Below are positions 1-7,102 of a stretch of DNA of 64,000 bases, piece after piece (position 1 is the stretch's first letter; each line of letters begins with the position of its first letter). The notes under the pieces are model-generated. The model had not been told where the DNA came from and did no database searches. It saw nothing but the letters and a program-made list of their open reading frames with translations. The position numbers and the translations under genes were made by a program. This DNA is from Paludibacter sp963678465 (GTDB lineage: Bacteria > Bacteroidota > Bacteroidia > Bacteroidales > Paludibacteraceae): assembly GCA_963678465.1 (NCBI GenBank), contig OY782858.1, positions 2,418,001 through 2,482,000 on the forward strand, read 5' to 3'.

Positions 1-547
1 TAAGCAGATTTGTATCCGTATCGTATTGAAATTGCAGCTTACTAATGAGCCAACCTGCATTCTCTTTTACAAGCACCCCTGTAATGCGTAACGGAAGTTT
101 TATTTGCCATATATCAATTTTCACTTCAGCGCTGGTGGCCATATATATCACAGCACTATCCAACTGATCGAAACGACTGTTTTCAAGATCAAACTTCACT
201 TTTCCCCAATAAGCCCAATCGCCAAGCAATAAGTTTTTTGCGCCCTCTTTTCCTTTTAATATCTCGGTGGAGTTGGTTCCCAGTATAAAAACATCTTTAT
301 TGCTAAAGGTATTGGCCACACAACTATCAACTGCCGATACATCTCTTTTTGAATAGCCATTTTCAAGCACCTTCAGGGTTTCAAGCACACTGGCTTTTTC
401 ATTGATGCCAATGGTTCCTTTACCAGGATCTTTTACACGTGCCAGTTCATCTTTGTTGGCATTTAATTGCATCAACATAAGCACAACCAGGCAGCCACCC
501 AATAAACCACTCAACAATATAAAAAACGGCAATATCAATTTTTTCAT
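1..547 (-). CDS. NTF2/SnoaL-like domain protein, membrane-anchored or lipoprotein, partial
   Basis: The reading frame is open from an ATG at 545-547 (minus strand) to the window edge, so the C-terminus is missing. The N-terminus is MKKLILPFFILLSGLLGGC, a hydrophobic export segment with a lipobox-like LGGC; the hydrophobic stretch continues past the cysteine, so it could instead be a membrane anchor. The mature part has a pattern typical of SnoaL/DUF4440 NTF2-like folds: a helix with VLETLKVLENGYSKRD, then FSNKDVFILGTNSTEILKG, then a strand with GDWAYWGKVKFDLEN. In this superfamily such proteins are often ligand-binding or of unknown function, so no substrate is inferred. It is transcribed away from the TIR/Nmad operon and separated from it by about 280 bp of repeat-derived DNA. 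Confidence 0.7.
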   Translation of the reverse strand, partial: MKKLILPFFILLSGLLGGCLVVLMLMQLNANKDELARVKDPGKGTIGINEKASVLETLKVLENGYSKRDVSAVDSCVANTFSNKDVFILGTNSTEILKGKEGAKNLLLGDWAYWGKVKFDLENSRFDQLDSAVIYMATSAEVKIDIWQIKLPLRITGVLVKENAGWLISKLQFQYDTDTNLL

Positions 548-603
548 AACGCAATTAGTTTTTATGCATTTTCAATGGACAATTGAACAAAAAGAAAATG
601 AAT

Positions 604-829
604 GAATAACCCATTAAACAAGAGGAGATCATGATTTGCGAGAATTTGAGATAAAGATGTATTTTATATGTATTTGAAAAACCTTCCTATATTAATGTCT
701 CAGATAAATCCCGCACTTCGTTGTTTGTCCCCTTTTTAAGGGGACGAGCGTAGCGGAGGGGTTTTAGTTTATTTATCTTTTCTTATTATGTAAATTCTAC
801 AATTCTGTAAATTCTAATGCTGACAATTA
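604..829 (+). repeat. Solitary diverged copy of the 294-bp repeat core
   Basis: Positions 727-765 (GTCCCCTTTTT then AAGGGGACGAGCGTAGCGG then AGGGG) match the GC-rich core of the tandem array at 9830-13650 with only a few differences, in the same orientation. The flanks show weaker resemblance: an AGGAGATCAT segment near 620 resembles the other end of the array unit, and a TTCTGTAAATTC segment near 805 resembles its AT-rich part. No gene is seen in 548-826. The repeat ends where the 43-residue ORF of the TIR/Nmad operon stops. Confidence 0.6.
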
Positions 830-958
830 TCCTTTACTTGCCACACGATGCAATCGTGCGGCAGCATGGGGTGCTTCATTTACAAATCCCCTTAATCCTC
901 TTGCTCCCGCTTTACTTTGAGCAAATGAAGTAAATTGACTCCTTGTGATAATTGCCAT
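827..958 (-). CDS. 43-residue small protein at the end of the TIR/Nmad operon
   Basis: An ATG at 956-958 opens a 43-codon frame ending with TAA at 827-829. The protein starts MAIITRSQFTSFAQSKAGAR and ends HRVASKG; it is basic, has no signal peptide or membrane segment, and contains a glycine/alanine-rich centre. It lies 24 nt after the third TIR-like gene and on the same strand, so it is likely co-transcribed. No family was recognised. It could be a small regulator, antitoxin-like partner or activator of the adjacent TIR protein, but that is inference. The stop falls at the boundary with repeat DNA, so the C-terminus could also be a truncated end. Confidence 0.5.
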   Translation of the reverse strand: MAIITRSQFTSFAQSKAGARGLRGFVNEAPHAAARLHRVASKG

Positions 959-982
959 ATTATTTGATTTTAAATTAATAGA

Positions 983-1387
983 TTAGTTTGCCCAAGTTCT
1001 AATTGCTTCAACGATGCTTTCAGTATTCCAACGAACAACCTCCTTTGCTCTTGTACTTACAACCGTAGAGATTCGCTCTGCACCTCTGGGAACAACTCCA
1101 ACTATTGGGACACCAAGTTCAATTGCTTTATCTAATTCCCATTGCATCCATTCGCTATATGAAGCATAGATACCTGCAATACCTAAGACGATATTTGAAT
1201 TTGCAATTTTTTGTCTTAATCTTTGCCGAATATAGTATGCATTGACTGAATTGATAGGAACATCAGGTGTTGCTTCTTCAAATTGCACATTAAAATATCC
1301 TCGGTTTTCCAAAAGTTTCTTCAAATTCTTCAAATCTTCTACATATGCCCATGAGTGACTGATGAAAATAGTATACGTTTTTGCCAT
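983..1387 (-). CDS. TIR-like (DUF1863/MTH538, ThsB-type) domain protein, copy 3
   Basis: A 134-residue single-domain protein. FISHSW at residues 8-13 is the beta-A/box-1 motif of the MTH538 TIR-like family, and EWMQWELDKA (79-88) contains Glu84, the position of the catalytic glutamate in NAD-processing TIR domains. The segment VPIVGVVPRG (93-102) is the next strand. Family members such as ThsB of Thoeris convert NAD+ into a cyclic signal after phage infection; the same chemistry is plausible here but unproven. It starts 2 nt after the DRHyd/TPR-S gene, so it is translationally coupled. No effector or recruitment domain is fused, which fits a signal-producing role in a multi-protein system. 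Confidence 0.8.
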   Translation of the reverse strand: MAKTYTIFISHSWAYVEDLKNLKKLLENRGYFNVQFEEATPDVPINSVNAYYIRQRLRQKIANSNIVLGIAGIYASYSEWMQWELDKAIELGVPIVGVVPRGAERISTVVSTRAKEVVRWNTESIVEAIRTWAN

Positions 1388-1389
1388 GA

Positions 1390-2610
1390 TTAGTGATTGT
1401 TTAGTGATTGTATTTGTTGTTTTGATGTTTCATAGGTTTCACGTTCCCAATTCTGAATATCACTGGAAAAGAATAATTCTTCGTACCGTTTGTATTCTTC
1501 ATTAAGAGCAAATAAGCAAATTGACATTGATGCATACAGCCATTTTATATCATTACGTTTGTTTGCATTTTCCTCTTCTATAATATTGTTAATTATATCA
1601 ACTATTTGCCTTCTCGTTTTCTTTGCTGCTATTTTACAATAAATCTTTTCTTCATCATCTTCAATATTAGCTGCTTTGAAGTCAAGACACAAGGCATAAT
1701 TTTCTCCTGTATAATAGTCTGAGTTTATCTGAAATCCTTTTTGATAATAGTCAATTGATCTGTTCAGAAATTCTATATCTTTATTTATAAGCCATAATCG
1801 TTTATAAATAGCTCCTGTTATTCCTAAAGTTTCGGGATCGTTGGTATTATCAATATCAAGTTCATTGATAATGTTAAGAGCGTCAAGTAACGAAGCACTT
1901 TCTGATGGTTGTTTACTTTTATAAGTGCACAAGGCTTGTTGTTGGGTAAAGTAAGGTTCACCTTCTGCCTTATCACTAGCCTTCTTCCATAATTTAGCAG
2001 CTTCAACAAAGTTGTCACAGCTCATTTCCTGTCGTGCTCGCTCTGTGATTGCAAAAATACTTTTCTCATTTTCTGCCAACTCTTTGATTATAGATATATA
2101 ATCCTCCTCTTTCAACGTACATGGTTGCACATCTGAAATAAATTCAAAAAAAGGACTGTCGGTCACTTTTGCATCTATAATGCTATTAATTAAACCAACC
2201 AATTTGGCTTTACAACGTTCGGCTTCCGATACTCCAATATCATCACCTAAATGTGTGTAATGGAATATTTTATTGTGATTTAAGTCAAACGGATTCTTTG
2301 TCTGATCTTCTTTAAGGATAATAGTAGTAAAAGGGCGTGCTGCATGTCTGATTCCTAATTCATAAATAGCATTTGGATTATAGGTGCTAATATCAGCTAT
2401 AACTAAGTCGGCATGAACCAATAAAGCATACATGCTTTTATCAATTAGCCCAGACTCTTGCAATTCATCTCCCCTAATGCATTCTAAACCTGCTTCAATT
2501 ACAGCAGGTTTGATTACATTCAGGTAGGTCTTGTCTAAATCAAATGTTTTCCCAGTGGATGAGTCGGTTTTCTTGCCGTAACCCATTATTACAAAGCATA
2601 GTTTTTTCAT
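1390..2610 (-). CDS. DRHyd (TIR/nucleoside deoxyribosyltransferase-like) enzyme with TPR-S region
   Basis: A 406-residue protein. Residues 1-100 have the nucleoside-deoxyribosyltransferase/TIR-superfamily core: CFVIMGYG (5-12), ADLVIADIS (67-75) and YNPNAIYELGIRHA (77-90), with Glu84 at the usual catalytic position. Residues about 170-400 are helical with paired-helix repeats, resembling the TPR-S region (older Pfam name: MAP3K TRAFs-binding domain). This architecture is known from prokaryotic conflict systems, where the N-terminal domain is predicted to cleave a nucleoside or NAD-like substrate and the TPR part to bind a partner or signal. It sits between two TIR-like genes (13 nt and 2 nt gaps). 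Since no ThsA is present, it may be the signal-responsive or adaptor component; that is inference. Confidence 0.75.
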   Translation of the reverse strand: MKKLCFVIMGYGKKTDSSTGKTFDLDKTYLNVIKPAVIEAGLECIRGDELQESGLIDKSMYALLVHADLVIADISTYNPNAIYELGIRHAARPFTTIILKEDQTKNPFDLNHNKIFHYTHLGDDIGVSEAERCKAKLVGLINSIIDAKVTDSPFFEFISDVQPCTLKEEDYISIIKELAENEKSIFAITERARQEMSCDNFVEAAKLWKKASDKAEGEPYFTQQQALCTYKSKQPSESASLLDALNIINELDIDNTNDPETLGITGAIYKRLWLINKDIEFLNRSIDYYQKGFQINSDYYTGENYALCLDFKAANIEDDEEKIYCKIAAKKTRRQIVDIINNIIEEENANKRNDIKWLYASMSICLFALNEEYKRYEELFFSSDIQNWERETYETSKQQIQSLNNH

Positions 2611-2623
2611 TTATCTTAATCTT

Positions 2624-2860
2624 TTATTTTGGATACACTTTTACTTTTTCTGAAATAGGTTGTTTTCTTTTGTTAAAAGCTATATCGATATATTTTTCAG
2701 CACCTTCAGCATCTTTTTTTAAATCCCCCCATTTTTCTAACACACAATATCTTTCTTCTTCATCCCAAGAACATTTTCCTGTATTTGGTATATAGTAATT
2801 CACACTAAATTCCTTAATTACTGTCATATCATTTATACCAACATAGTTGTGCATCACCAT
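2624..2860 (-). pseudogene. Probable C-terminal part of the second TIR-like protein, in a shifted frame
   Basis: This 78-codon frame starts inside the 3' end of the preceding TIR-like gene (overlap 2829-2860) in the +1 frame. It has the look of the C-terminal half of a DUF1863 protein of about 200 residues: VIKEFSVNYY, then EEERYCVLEKWGDLKK, then YIDIAFNKRKQPISEK. The upstream frame ends abruptly after CLTYGDAQLCWYK, and deleting a single base around 2845-2850 would join the two into one protein. It may therefore be a frameshifted gene, a sequencing error or a programmed frameshift. The alternative is an independent small gene translated by coupling from its own ATG at 2860. Confidence 0.55.
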
Positions 2861-3221
2861 AGGTTAAACATTTATATTGTCCTTTATAAATGCTATTATA
2901 CATATCCGGTAATACAATACCTAAAATCCCATTTCGAGAATTTGATTTTCCATTGTATAAAGATGCTTGCAACTCTATTTTAACAAATCTCTGTGATTCC
3001 AGTCCCTCATCCTCAGAACTGTGAGTACCTATTCGGAAAATTGTCACAATAGAATCAGACAAATAGTCTTCACGAATTGTTCTCAGAACGTAATCTTCAT
3101 CATCTGAATCTATTGCTTCATTCAGCGATTTATCTATCATATCTACACCCAAATTATTTTGTATGTAATTTTTAGATGATTCGTCTTCTGTTTTAAAAGA
3201 AATAAATACTCCATGTGACAT
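2829..3221 (-). CDS. TIR-like (DUF1863/MTH538) domain protein, copy 2, apparently truncated
   Basis: 130 residues. VFISFKTEDE (5-14) is the box-1 strand of a TIR-like domain, DSIVTIFRIGTHS (56-68) is a core strand, and QRFVKIELQASL (77-88) places Glu83 where the catalytic glutamate sits in the other two copies of this operon. ILGIVLPDMY follows as the next strand. The domain then stops early, and the missing C-terminal segment is encoded in the overlapping +1 frame (2624-2860). It begins 10 nt after Nmad2. Like ThsB-type proteins it would use NAD+ or a related nucleotide if active; whether the truncated form is functional cannot be judged from sequence. Confidence 0.7.
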   Translation of the reverse strand: MSHGVFISFKTEDESSKNYIQNNLGVDMIDKSLNEAIDSDDEDYVLRTIREDYLSDSIVTIFRIGTHSSEDEGLESQRFVKIELQASLYNGKSNSRNGILGIVLPDMYNSIYKGQYKCLTYGDAQLCWYK

Positions 3222-3231
3222 TGTTCTCTAT

Positions 3232-3861
3232 TTATTTAATCCCATCATATCTTTTAAATCCTTTGGCAAATTCAATAGGTTCATCAAAAACTCCTACTTC
3301 ATGACTATTTTCAAGCCAATTTATAAACTCTTCTGCAACTTTTGGCTTTACAACTTTATGAACTGGGAATCTTTTCTTGCAACATACATCATCCCTAAAC
3401 TCTTTCGGTATTTTCTCATTTTTTGACCCGAAATAATAGAAATGTGTAGATATTAGTACAAATGGTGCTTTCGTATCATTTTTAAGATTTCTGTTATTAA
3501 TTTCTCCATCTGGTAAGCTATGGTGAGAATCTTGTTGATGCCATTGTTTGCTTGATTCATCAAAGAAATAGATATTGTCTCCATAGCATTGCTTTAAACT
3601 TCCATTTAAAACTGGTTTCTTATATTGAAATCTATCATCATTCCAATATTCATTATAAGTCATTTTTTCCTCGACTTTCATTGCATAGAATAAAAAACCT
3701 GACAAACCATATCCAGATTTAGGTCCAGTTGCAATTACCCAATCACCAACCTCAATAATTTTTCTTATAGATGGTTTACATGTGGCTAAAGTACAATAAC
3801 CACCAAATGGATTAGGTGCAAATCCGTAATCTCTTGTTATGATGTAAGTATATAATTTCAT
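3232..3861 (-). CDS. Nucleotide modification-associated domain 2 (Nmad2) protein
   Basis: 209 residues. The N-terminus carries the signature of the Nmad2 family: DYGFAPNPFGGYCTLATCKP (residues 11-30), followed by GDWVIATGPKSGYG (39-52). Asp, Asn and the two Cys of this motif are strongly conserved in the family as I know it. Nmad domains were named because they recur in phage and bacterial clusters with thymidine/cytidine hypermodification enzymes; their biochemical role is unknown, with substrate recognition or nucleotide processing suggested. Here it lies between two TIR-like genes (12 nt and 10 nt gaps), linking the base-modification genes to the effectors within one transcription unit. 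Confidence 0.85.
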   Translation of the reverse strand: MKLYTYIITRDYGFAPNPFGGYCTLATCKPSIRKIIEVGDWVIATGPKSGYGLSGFLFYAMKVEEKMTYNEYWNDDRFQYKKPVLNGSLKQCYGDNIYFFDESSKQWHQQDSHHSLPDGEINNRNLKNDTKAPFVLISTHFYYFGSKNEKIPKEFRDDVCCKKRFPVHKVVKPKVAEEFINWLENSHEVGVFDEPIEFAKGFKRYDGIK

Positions 3862-3873
3862 AATATATTTATT

Positions 3874-4344
3874 TTAGCATGTTCCTCTATATGGAGACCA
3901 TTTCCCAGCTCTTGGTGAACCATCTGGTGTCTCCCAGTTATTTATAGTACCCTCGATAGCTCCAACAATTCTATTTGTGTCCCAGCCAACTAATGCATCT
4001 CCATATTTTTCAAAATTTTCTGGAACTTCTGCATCGCTCTCACCATTGATGTATACTCCAATAATTCGATTACCTTCTTTGAAAGACTTCTTAATCTCCC
4101 AATCCACCCATTCTCTAGTATGTGTTTTATCACCTATTAAGACTATTGTTGTTCCAGCCCATTTAATACCCGGCCTCAATAATGATTTTACGTATTCAGG
4201 ATTCTTTGCATCATTTGTCTTGGTGCTATCAATCGAACTATTCCGTAATTCGTAATTACTTTTTGACAGTAAATCTTTGAGTTTCTTGATATGCTCGTCA
4301 TCTTTACTATTATGGCTTATAAATACATTTTTTTTATTCTTCAT
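3874..4344 (-). CDS. TIR-like (DUF1863/MTH538, ThsB-type) domain protein, copy 1
   Basis: 156 residues. NVFISHNSKDDEHIKKLKDL (6-25) is a textbook box-1 region, WAGTTIVLIG (62-71) a core strand and REWVDWEIKKSFKEG (77-91) contains Glu83, the likely catalytic residue. RIIGVYING follows. The C-terminal 30 residues (ETPDGSPRAGKWSPY) are an unstructured tail not seen in the other two copies. Family knowledge suggests NAD+ hydrolysis or cyclisation triggered by infection. Its start overlaps the end of the HD gene by 11 nt, which implies translational coupling. The three TIR-like proteins of the operon are clearly diverged from each other, so they are not recent duplicates. Confidence 0.85.
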   Translation of the reverse strand: MKNKKNVFISHNSKDDEHIKKLKDLLSKSNYELRNSSIDSTKTNDAKNPEYVKSLLRPGIKWAGTTIVLIGDKTHTREWVDWEIKKSFKEGNRIIGVYINGESDAEVPENFEKYGDALVGWDTNRIVGAIEGTINNWETPDGSPRAGKWSPYRGTC

Positions 4345-5794
4345 GAGGTATATATATATTATAAGATTTTTTGTCAGTCCAGTTATTGTCTATTTTTTCT
4401 TGCTTAGTTACATTTAATTGATCAAATGAATCTTTATTAGAGTCAAAGCTTAAATTATAAAGTCCATTTTTAAATTCGATCTCCCAAATAAAAACGATAT
4501 TCTTCTCATTTCTATTCTTATCATCTTTTGCACTTCTTAAAATGCAATGAATAAATTTGAATCGACTATCAACCACAAATTTTACATCTCGCTCATTAAC
4601 GTCAACGTCATAAATAAATTTAATATGAATCTTTTGGTTAGGTGCTAAAGTATATTCTCTAATCTCAACTTGTGGTTCTGTATTTATTTCGCGTTTAATC
4701 AAAACATCAAATTTTGGACGGTTCCATTCTTGTAATTCATCGCATAAAATCAATAGAAAAGAAAGTGTATTAAGTGATAAGTGATAAATTTTCGGACATG
4801 TATGAGAAGCTATTGACCGGAGAATCTCTTTTCTGATATAGAATTGACGTAAATCTTCCTCTGATAAATTATCACCAGACATATAATAATCAGATTCTAA
4901 AAAATAAGTCAGATTCTTGAATAAAAGAAGGCTTGAAAATATTCCATGTTTATAGTCTTCAAGTGATTTTGAAAATTTGTCTCTGTATTTAGTTTGAATT
5001 TCGGTAATGGCTAATTCTATTTCATTTGTTTTTTCATTATTTTTCCTAATTGCTTTCGATGATATTAGGTTAAGAAATTTATCCACCAAAAATGAATTGA
5101 ATATATCAAAGCTATAATTCAACTCGCTAAAATTCATATTACCAAAATGACCGATTATTTTTTTTGCTTGGATATTTATTTTTGCTGTTTTTTCAATTGG
5201 ATACCCTAAATCATGACACAAAGCAATAACCGTCCATATCGCCCATAACTCACTCTTAGATATCACATTTTTATTGTCTTTGTTGGGAATTTCAAAATGA
5301 AAGTTATATTCGTTGGTTATCTGGTAATTATCAAATAAATCAAATTTGTTATGGGCAATAAGATTTATACCAATAGCCCAAACCTGCAAAACATGATCTA
5401 CATGATCCCTATAATGAGAGTCTGTTCCATATAATACAGATTCAAAGTCTATGAAATCGTCAAAGTATTTTGCAATATCATCTATACCATATGAACTTGT
5501 CAATCTTATCTCGTCGTAATTAAGTAGAAACTTATTAATATTATTAGCAGAATCATGATAAATCTTCTCTCTTGAATCATTAATTTTCAAGATGCATATA
5601 GAATCAATCAACAGACTCTTCCATAGTTTCTTTAATTGCTTCACATTGTCTTGATTAAACTCTAAAAGAAGTCGCCTACTTGTAGGGCTAACAAATTGAA
5701 GTTTTGATTCACCAATTTGTTTCAAGACATCATCATATAATCTTTTTGAGTCTAAAGGAACTCTCAATAAACTATTAACCAGTACAGTATTCAT
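4334..5794 (-). CDS. HD-domain phosphohydrolase-like protein
   Basis: 486 residues with the metal-binding residue set of an HD domain: YRDHVDHV (His131, His134), ALCHDLGYP (His194-Asp195), then KHGIFSS, ASHTCP and ILCDELQEW, providing the later His, His and Asp. HD enzymes hydrolyse phosphate esters of nucleotides or act as triphosphohydrolases. The roughly 100-residue N-terminal extension and the beta-rich C-terminal part (after about residue 370) match nothing I recognise. In this operon it could remove, trim or sense a modified nucleotide or a cyclic signal; that is inference. It starts 11 nt after Nmad1 and overlaps the following TIR-like gene by 11 nt. Confidence 0.75.
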   Translation of the reverse strand: MNTVLVNSLLRVPLDSKRLYDDVLKQIGESKLQFVSPTSRRLLLEFNQDNVKQLKKLWKSLLIDSICILKINDSREKIYHDSANNINKFLLNYDEIRLTSSYGIDDIAKYFDDFIDFESVLYGTDSHYRDHVDHVLQVWAIGINLIAHNKFDLFDNYQITNEYNFHFEIPNKDNKNVISKSELWAIWTVIALCHDLGYPIEKTAKINIQAKKIIGHFGNMNFSELNYSFDIFNSFLVDKFLNLISSKAIRKNNEKTNEIELAITEIQTKYRDKFSKSLEDYKHGIFSSLLLFKNLTYFLESDYYMSGDNLSEEDLRQFYIRKEILRSIASHTCPKIYHLSLNTLSFLLILCDELQEWNRPKFDVLIKREINTEPQVEIREYTLAPNQKIHIKFIYDVDVNERDVKFVVDSRFKFIHCILRSAKDDKNRNEKNIVFIWEIEFKNGLYNLSFDSNKDSFDQLNVTKQEKIDNNWTDKKSYNIYIPHEE

Positions 5795-5805
5795 ATTATT
5801 CTAAA

Positions 5806-6087
5806 CTAATCACCCATTATTTTATCTTTGATTTCTCTATCAACAAGAATATGCAATCCAATTATTGCATACCCAATAATATCTTTTAGCGTATCATCAA
5901 TACTCTCAAAATTAGGATCGTTCTGACCGTTTTGAATTAATGAGCGGTAACGGCTTACTTTATCCCATAAATGCACCATATTTCCATTTAAACCTAAATC
6001 GAAACTGGCGCCACCATAATCCTGATTCTTCTTTAATAGGATTTCAGTTACTTCATCGGTAATTTTTTTGATACTATCCTTATCCAT
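5806..6087 (-). CDS. Nucleotide modification-associated domain 1 (Nmad1, DUF1599) protein
   Basis: 93 residues, all-helical. The motif KKNQDYGGASFDLG (19-32) and a later helix with DTLKDIIGYAIIGLHIL are characteristic of DUF1599/Nmad1, a small MazG-like family found next to DNA-base hypermodification genes in phages and bacteria. By analogy to MazG-type folds a nucleotide-binding or pyrophosphatase role is possible but not shown. It begins 4 nt after the thymidylate synthase-like gene and ends 11 nt before the HD gene. The length equals the minimal Nmad1 domain, with no fusion. Confidence 0.8.
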   Translation of the reverse strand: MDKDSIKKITDEVTEILLKKNQDYGGASFDLGLNGNMVHLWDKVSRYRSLIQNGQNDPNFESIDDTLKDIIGYAIIGLHILVDREIKDKIMGD

Positions 6088-6091
6088 AGTT

Positions 6092-7102
6092 TTATTTTTG
6101 AGCTTTAATTTTATTCAAAATCGGATTGACAAATTCAACCTCTCTTTTTGTCCTTTTCTGATAGAGAACCTTATACCAGTCGTTGAAAAAATCATCCTTA
6201 AAATCAACCAACAAATCATTTTCGGTTATTTGAGATTCTGCTACTTCCATTTTTCTTATTTGTTTGTCAAATTCTGAAAGATTGCTGAAACTGTAGTTAT
6301 AATCGAAACATTCATCTGTGAATTCACTTACAGCCGCCACTTTCTCAATCCTATCTTTTTGATCCTCATAAAAATGAAAATTATTGGCTATATGATAGTA
6401 ATTTCCAATTTCCAACCCTACCAAATGGGCAATATACTCTTGCATAAACGTGAAATTGAATATATTTACAGCACTTGCACCCCAAAGTATATCATTCGAA
6501 CGCATGTAAACTGTCAGATTCAACTTGTTGCTATTTGGTTGTTTCATAAATTGCAACGACCTTGTACAAGGAAAATCTTTTGTTTGTTTTAATCCACTAT
6601 TAAGTTCAAAACTATCTTTTACAGGATCACCAATTGTAATAATTGCCTGTCTTGTATTTATGTCTTTTTCGAAACATTTAATTATAAAATCCAATTGATC
6701 AATAGTATTACTTCTATAATTTGCCATTCGATCGACAGAACTTAGTATCCGATAATCATCAGCGTTTCCATTATACTTACGCAATCTGGGTCCATATCCG
6801 CCTCTCAATGTTTTTCCATCGTCTGAGAATTCCTCCATTCTGGATAAATAGTTTTGGATAAAACCCAAATCATTTCTCCCGCAAGCTAACCACAATGATT
6901 CGGCATAAGCCAAAGCCACATTCCAACCCCGCTCAGGTATAGTTACCAATCTTGCTTTGGGATTGGTGATTTCAAACATGAATGGCTCAGGTAGTTCATA
7001 ACATACTTGATTCCTTGTTTCGCGCTTCACACCTTCCTTCAGCAATAACCTTGAAGCTCCAACTAAAAAGGAATTAACCCCTGTATATTCTTCTGTATGC
7101 AT
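6092..7102 (-). CDS. Divergent thymidylate synthase family protein (possible dUMP hydroxymethylase)
   Basis: 336 residues of the ThyA fold. Recognisable positions: SDDGKTLRGGYGPRLR (93-108, the YGxxxR loop), NTRQAII (149-155, phosphate-binding Arg of the partner subunit), DFPCTRSLQF (176-185, with nucleophile Cys179), RSNDILWGAS (201-210), Asn213 in AVNIFNF at the residue that selects uracil in ThyA, and HFYED (243-247). Retention of Asn points to dUMP rather than dCMP. The family includes phage dUMP/dCMP hydroxymethylases, and those pair with Nmad and pyrophosphorylase-like proteins as here. The C-terminus lacks the normal PVAI-type ending, so methyl transfer from methylene-folate may be altered. 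Its start overlaps the upstream gene by 40 nt. A housekeeping thyA role is less likely given the context. Confidence 0.8.
   Translation of the reverse strand: MHTEEYTGVNSFLVGASRLLLKEGVKRETRNQVCYELPEPFMFEITNPKARLVTIPERGWNVALAYAESLWLACGRNDLGFIQNYLSRMEEFSDDGKTLRGGYGPRLRKYNGNADDYRILSSVDRMANYRSNTIDQLDFIIKCFEKDINTRQAIITIGDPVKDSFELNSGLKQTKDFPCTRSLQFMKQPNSNKLNLTVYMRSNDILWGASAVNIFNFTFMQEYIAHLVGLEIGNYYHIANNFHFYEDQKDRIEKVAAVSEFTDECFDYNYSFSNLSEFDKQIRKMEVAESQITENDLLVDFKDDFFNDWYKVLYQKRTKREVEFVNPILNKIKAQK

Noticed and set aside
983..4344. Canonical Thoeris system
   Set aside because: ThsB-type TIR proteins are present, but ThsA is absent; the neighbouring genes are of base-modification type.
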